From NCBI GenBank assembly GCA_950022295.1, contig OX465600.1:198925782-198989781 (forward strand): a stretch of DNA of 64,000 nucleotides, in the 5' to 3' direction. Under the pieces are notes generated by a model. It saw nothing but the letters and a program-made list of their open reading frames with translations, had not been told where the DNA came from and ran no database searches. A program made the position numbers and the translations under genes. Below are positions 60,401 to 64,000 of the stretch, one piece after another; position 1 is the first letter of the stretch, and every line of letters begins with the position of its first letter. Origin of the DNA: Bromus sterilis. Its lineage: Eukaryota > Streptophyta > Magnoliopsida > Poales > Poaceae.

Positions 60401-60643
60401 TTTTCTTTTATATTGAAGGGTTCATATTACCTTCTCTCATTTTAATTTATTGGATTTGTTATAAATACTACAAAGCTCCAACAATGAATATTAAGGAAAG
60501 TCATTTTATTCCCTCTCATTTTAATATCCATTTAAACTCCAAAAGTTTTAAATCCTACTAAAAATCAGTCATATCAAGCAAACAATCATTATTATAATTT
60601 ATTTATTAACATTCCAAAATTTAGAAATTTTTGGGATGTTACA
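57461..60643 (-). repeat. C2 5' LTR, complete
   Basis: 3183 bp; reads TGTAACATCCC to CGGGTCGTTACA on the minus strand. Inverted TATA box at 59970-59977 and a GC-rich block at about 59550-59930. Confidence 0.9.
59970..59977 (-). promoter_or_regulatory. TATA box of the C2 5' LTR
   Basis: TATATAAA on the minus strand, upstream of the GC-rich leader block as in C1. Confidence 0.55.
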
Positions 60644-60726
60644 GCTTGATTCTTCATCAACTTGGGGAAACGTTAAATTTGGTATTATTCTTTCCATTTC
60701 TACTCACATCTACCTCGAGTGCTATG

Positions 60727-62878
60727 ATGGATAGGGACGGTACATGCTTCGATATCAAGACCACCACCCACACGAGCTACTTCGACTATGACGACGACAT
60801 TGAGCTCCATCTCTATGGTGCTCATGACCCTGAGGAGTACCTCGAGTGGGAGGAGAAGATGGACAACTACTTCTTGCATCAACAAGTCCACTCCAAAGAT
60901 AAGGTGAAGCGCGCCACAAGACACTGCTACCACTACGCGTACACTTGGTGGGTTCACCGACCTTCCACCTCGCACTCGCGCAAGAGTTGGTCAAGGTTGA
61001 AGAGATCTATGAGGCAAGAGTTTTTTCCTTCCACACTCTCCGAAGGTCACCGTCACCATTTGGAGAACACCACTCAATGATCCTAGGCACTTGATGAGTA
61101 CCTCTTGGAGATTAAGAAAGCCTTGAGGAGAGCCGGCGAGGATGACCCCGCTTGGATGAAGTTCCACGTCACTAGCGGCTTGAAGGGCCTCCCCATACGC
61201 AAGGCTATGATCTTCCGAAGCTACACCTCTCTTGATGAATGATGCGATGATGTTCTCATGGAGACAAGATACCTCAAGGAGGCGGAGGCTACTAGCACTC
61301 AAGCACACTTCACACCAACCACACCTCAAGACGGTGAGCATGACGATGATTCCACCAAGGTGGATTGCGAGGATCAATATTTCTATTATGATGGAGGAGA
61401 TGATGATATGACCGAGCATGGGATGTTCACTTCGGTCATGTCAACGAGTGAGGATGCCTTCTATGAAGCCCTCTCGGAAGATTATGATGATGTGCTACAT
61501 CAAATGGCGTACATCTTTGGAGGCGTTATGGATGAGGAGGTTGAGCATAGGATTTTCCATTCAACCAAGGTGGCGATTGGAGTTGAGTATGGAGATGAGT
61601 GCACCTACATTGCTACTACACCCATGTATGATGAGATGCACCACATCCCATGTGAGAGTGAGACACACCCACCCCACTTGAGTGAGTGAAAAAATGAGTG
61701 AGTTGTGTGCCACCACCACAAATGAGAGTGAGTTCATTTCCTTTGAGGGGATGAGTGTGACCACCACTAGCCCCACATATGATGATATGCCTAACTTCCC
61801 ATGTGAGGAGATCCACCACCACCACTTGATAGACTCCACCATATGTGAGTTTGAGTGAACCCACCTAGAGGGTGGGAGTGAGCCACCACACATTATGAGT
61901 GAGGAAGTTGATAGGTCTTGTGAGGCCAATATATTTTCTAACAACTTAACCTCTACTTCTATTGTGTCTTCTCCTTTGGTGCTAGAGCTCCTACATGATG
62001 ACACTCCTATCTTCGACAAGTACCCCCCTCAAATGGAGGAGATGATGGCCATGGACGATAATGATGCTCCCCCCACATGGTTTCATGAAGATGATGATGT
62101 TGACCATAAGTTGGTCTTTTCTACCTCACCTACAACACATGAGTGGCATGACCACGATAACATAGGTGATGCTACTACTCTCTTCCCACTAGTGGACTCT
62201 GATTTCTTGCATGATGATGATCTTCCTATTGCCATGATTCATGCTTGGGTGCCCACTACATGCTTTGATAAGCCGCATATCTATGATACGTATGATGATG
62301 AGCATGTAGACCACATTAGTTGTGATGACATCTTGCATAGGGTATCTTGTGATATTTCCTTGGATCACATCATGTTTGACACTCCGCTTGATTTGTCATA
62401 TGTTATGCATGAGATCTCCCATATTTCATCTTCGCAATTTTCATCATAATAACTATGTCATGCCCATTAAAATAAATCCAATTTCTGAATATGGCATCGA
62501 TGTCAAGTCCATGGTTATTGGAATTTCCTTTTCTAGTGATGATATTGATATGATCCCTTTGCAAATATTAAGAAATCCATCCCATATATTATGCCAAGAC
62601 TCCTCTCTTGTTTCACATGATTCCATCTCATGTGTGCACATTATGCATCCCATGAATAACGATGCTTCAAATGTTTTGGATGCACATACTTGCTTGCGTC
62701 TCCATTATGAAATAAATAGACACAACCCCCTCATGATGGATGACATGTTTCTATATCATGCATCTCATTTACTTAAGCATTGGATTTCATGTGCTAACCG
62801 ATACACACACGTGCACATCATGATGGATGATGTATACATATATCACGAGCTGTTAAGGAGTTGCTCAAAAAGCACTCC
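60727..62878 (+). pseudogene. Decayed Gypsy gag and Asp/His-rich region
   Basis: The first frame (60727-61080) gives MDRDGTCFDIKTTT and YGAHDPEEYLEWEEKMDNYF, a Gypsy gag start. After a stop at 61078 the frame goes on with EYLLEIKKALRRAGEDDPAWM. Several stops and shifts follow (61241, 61687, near 62445, near 62850). The second half (61895-62449 and 62450-62878) encodes a strongly acidic, His-rich region (DTYDDEHVDHISCDDIL). The region is cut on its left by C2. The clade is uncertain. Confidence 0.7.
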
Positions 62879-64000
62879 ATGAAGAATAAAGTTATTCCTG
62901 ATCCTAAATTTTCCACATCCCCTATATGCATCATTGATCCTGATTATGATTTCTCTGTTGATCTTTCACTTATATCTACAGTCGAGGCTGACCCCTTTTA
63001 TGGCAGAGAAAATGACGATGCTATAGCACACTTGACCAAACTCGCTGAGCTAGGTAACCTATTCAGTACTGATGAGAAGATACGAAACTTCTATGTGGCC
63101 AAGCTTTTTCCTTTTTCTTTGAAGGAAGACGCTAAATCATGGTACGATGCACTACCCTATGGTTCCATTAAGAGTCCTCAGGACTTAGTCCAATTCTTTG
63201 TTGATAAATATTTCCCAGCTCATATGCAACATGCTGCTTTGCAAAGAATCTATAACTTTAAACAATTGCAGGATGAGCACCTCCCTAAAGCTTGGGGGAG
63301 GTTTTGTGACTTACTTAAGGTTATGCCGGGACATGGAGTCCCCAAGAATGAACTGCTTGATATATTTTACGTTGGTTTAACCGATGAATCCAGATCCTAT
63401 CTGGATAGTTGTGCTAGTTGTGTTTTCAGGGAAAGAACACCGGACGATGCAGAAGAATTAATGTGCAAAATTGCCAAGAACTATGAAGATTGGTCCGTTC
63501 CTGAACCACTTCTACCACCGAAAAAGAGGGGAATGCTTGTTCTGAGCCCCGAAGATATGCAAGAAGCAAAGAAATCTATAAAGGAGAAAGGTATTAAAGC
63601 CGAAGACGTGAAGAATTTACTGCCTATTGAGAGGTTGTGTGAGCCTAATACTCACCCTCCCTTGGTAGAGGTACACTCTTTATTAGACTTTACTGAAAGT
63701 GACATCCCTAAAGGTAAGCCTCCCGACCAATGCTTAGATGAGCTTGATAATTTTATTATTAAGCAAGGCCATTTTAATAGGAGGATACAAAGTCAGTTGT
63801 ATGATAACTGTCTTGCTATCAAAAGTTTGTGTGGTGTTCTAGAAAGAACTGTTAATGATGTTAAATGTCTTGTTAAGCATTTTCATATGGTTCAAACTCA
63901 GCTTGAACAAATTTGTAATGTGAAAAAGATTTTCTTGCTAATAATGCTAAACAGGACATACAAGCTTATGGCATCAAAACTAGGGGTGGAACACACACCC
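62879..64000 (+). CDS. Gypsy (Athila-like) gag, open to the window edge
   Basis: From the ATG at 62879 a frame of 374 codons stays open to the last base, so the protein continues to the right. The product includes KNKVIPDPKF, EADPFYGRENDDAIAHLTKL, LFPFSLKEDAKSWYDALP, GSIKSPQDLVQFFVDKYFP and HLPKAWGRFCDLLK, the retrotransposon gag core. Next come DIFYVGLTDESRSYLDSC and a coiled-coil-like C-terminus. The pattern fits Athila-type gag of grasses to my eye. Upstream the same frame is open only from about 62830. It follows the decayed gag directly, so it is either a second element or part of a chimera. Confidence 0.8.
   Translation, partial: MKNKVIPDPKFSTSPICIIDPDYDFSVDLSLISTVEADPFYGRENDDAIAHLTKLAELGNLFSTDEKIRNFYVAKLFPFSLKEDAKSWYDALPYGSIKSPQDLVQFFVDKYFPAHMQHAALQRIYNFKQLQDEHLPKAWGRFCDLLKVMPGHGVPKNELLDIFYVGLTDESRSYLDSCASCVFRERTPDDAEELMCKIAKNYEDWSVPEPLLPPKKRGMLVLSPEDMQEAKKSIKEKGIKAEDVKNLLPIERLCEPNTHPPLVEVHSLLDFTESDIPKGKPPDQCLDELDNFIIKQGHFNRRIQSQLYDNCLAIKSLCGVLERTVNDVKCLVKHFHMVQTQLEQICNVKKIFLLIMLNRTYKLMASKLGVEHTP

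Larger units (their letters stand above)
52681..60643 (-). mobile_element. Family-C LTR retrotransposon C2, inverted, one LTR truncated
   Basis: Minus-strand order: 5' LTR 60643-57461, primer-binding site, 2.7-kb internal part with a decayed gag, 3' LTR 54757-52681 cut by LTR E. The same family as C1 in the opposite orientation. Only gag remnants are found, no RT or integrase. The right flank is GCTTG; the left flank is lost, so no TSD can be confirmed. Confidence 0.88.

Overview
The window looks like a stretch of a large, repeat-rich grass chromosome, most likely wheat, barley, rye or a relative (tribe Triticeae). This rests on nested LTR retrotransposons whose ends, primer-binding sites and gag/RT remnants resemble families I know from Triticeae, and on one NLR (NBS-LRR) locus of a type common there. 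The assignment comes from recognition, not a database search. I see no bacterial features, rRNA or tRNA genes, or CRISPR array. The only ordinary plant gene I can support is the NLR locus on the minus strand (29028-34713), and it is broken by frameshifts.

Left part (1-20969). The deepest layer is a Copia-type LTR (16112-17049 plus 19435-19959). A 2.4-kb solo LTR with TSD CCTTC (17050-19434) is inserted in it, and a plant L1-type LINE (about 1042-16111) abuts its truncated left side. The LINE is itself interrupted three times: by the 3' LTR of family A at its 5' end (1-1041), by a Gypsy-like element, C1 (1437-9457, TSD TCATG), inside ORF1, and by a solo LTR (12272-13618, TSD GAAAC) inside ORF2. 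Removing C1 or the GAAAC solo LTR, with one TSD copy each, puts the flanking reading frames back in register. From 19960 to 20969 lie inverted fragments of two other LTR families.

Middle part (20970-36987). A family-A LTR element with a 4.2-kb LTR, a 0.6-kb internal region and a truncated second LTR (20970-28231) is followed by a short spacer and then the NLR pseudogene. The NLR has a coiled coil, a first NB-ARC with a ruined P-loop, a second NB-ARC with an intact P-loop, and LRRs. Beyond its start codon lie a 75-bp tandem repeat, unremarkable DNA and a Gypsy LTR-like remnant.

Right part (36988-64000). LTR D (36988-38095 and 46430-46952) is split by a complete, recent Copia-type element B (38096-46429, TSD ATTAG). 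B's two LTRs are nearly identical although its coding region is wrecked. LTR D leads into a 3.4-kb gag-like/transposon-protein frame (47168-50628) that ends in a different 3' LTR, E (51147-52680). E abuts the middle of an LTR belonging to a second, inverted copy of family C (C2, 52681-60643). Beyond C2 are two unrelated Gypsy gag modules: a decayed one (60727-62878) and one still open to the window edge (62879-64000).

Almost everything here is mobile DNA, so the elements do not act as a pathway. The points most worth checking are the tandemly repeated RT catalytic segment in B, the double NB-ARC NLR, the covarying hairpin at the tip of the family-C LTRs, and the palindrome array in the solo LTR at 17957-18270. 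I found no convincing undescribed system of cellular genes.
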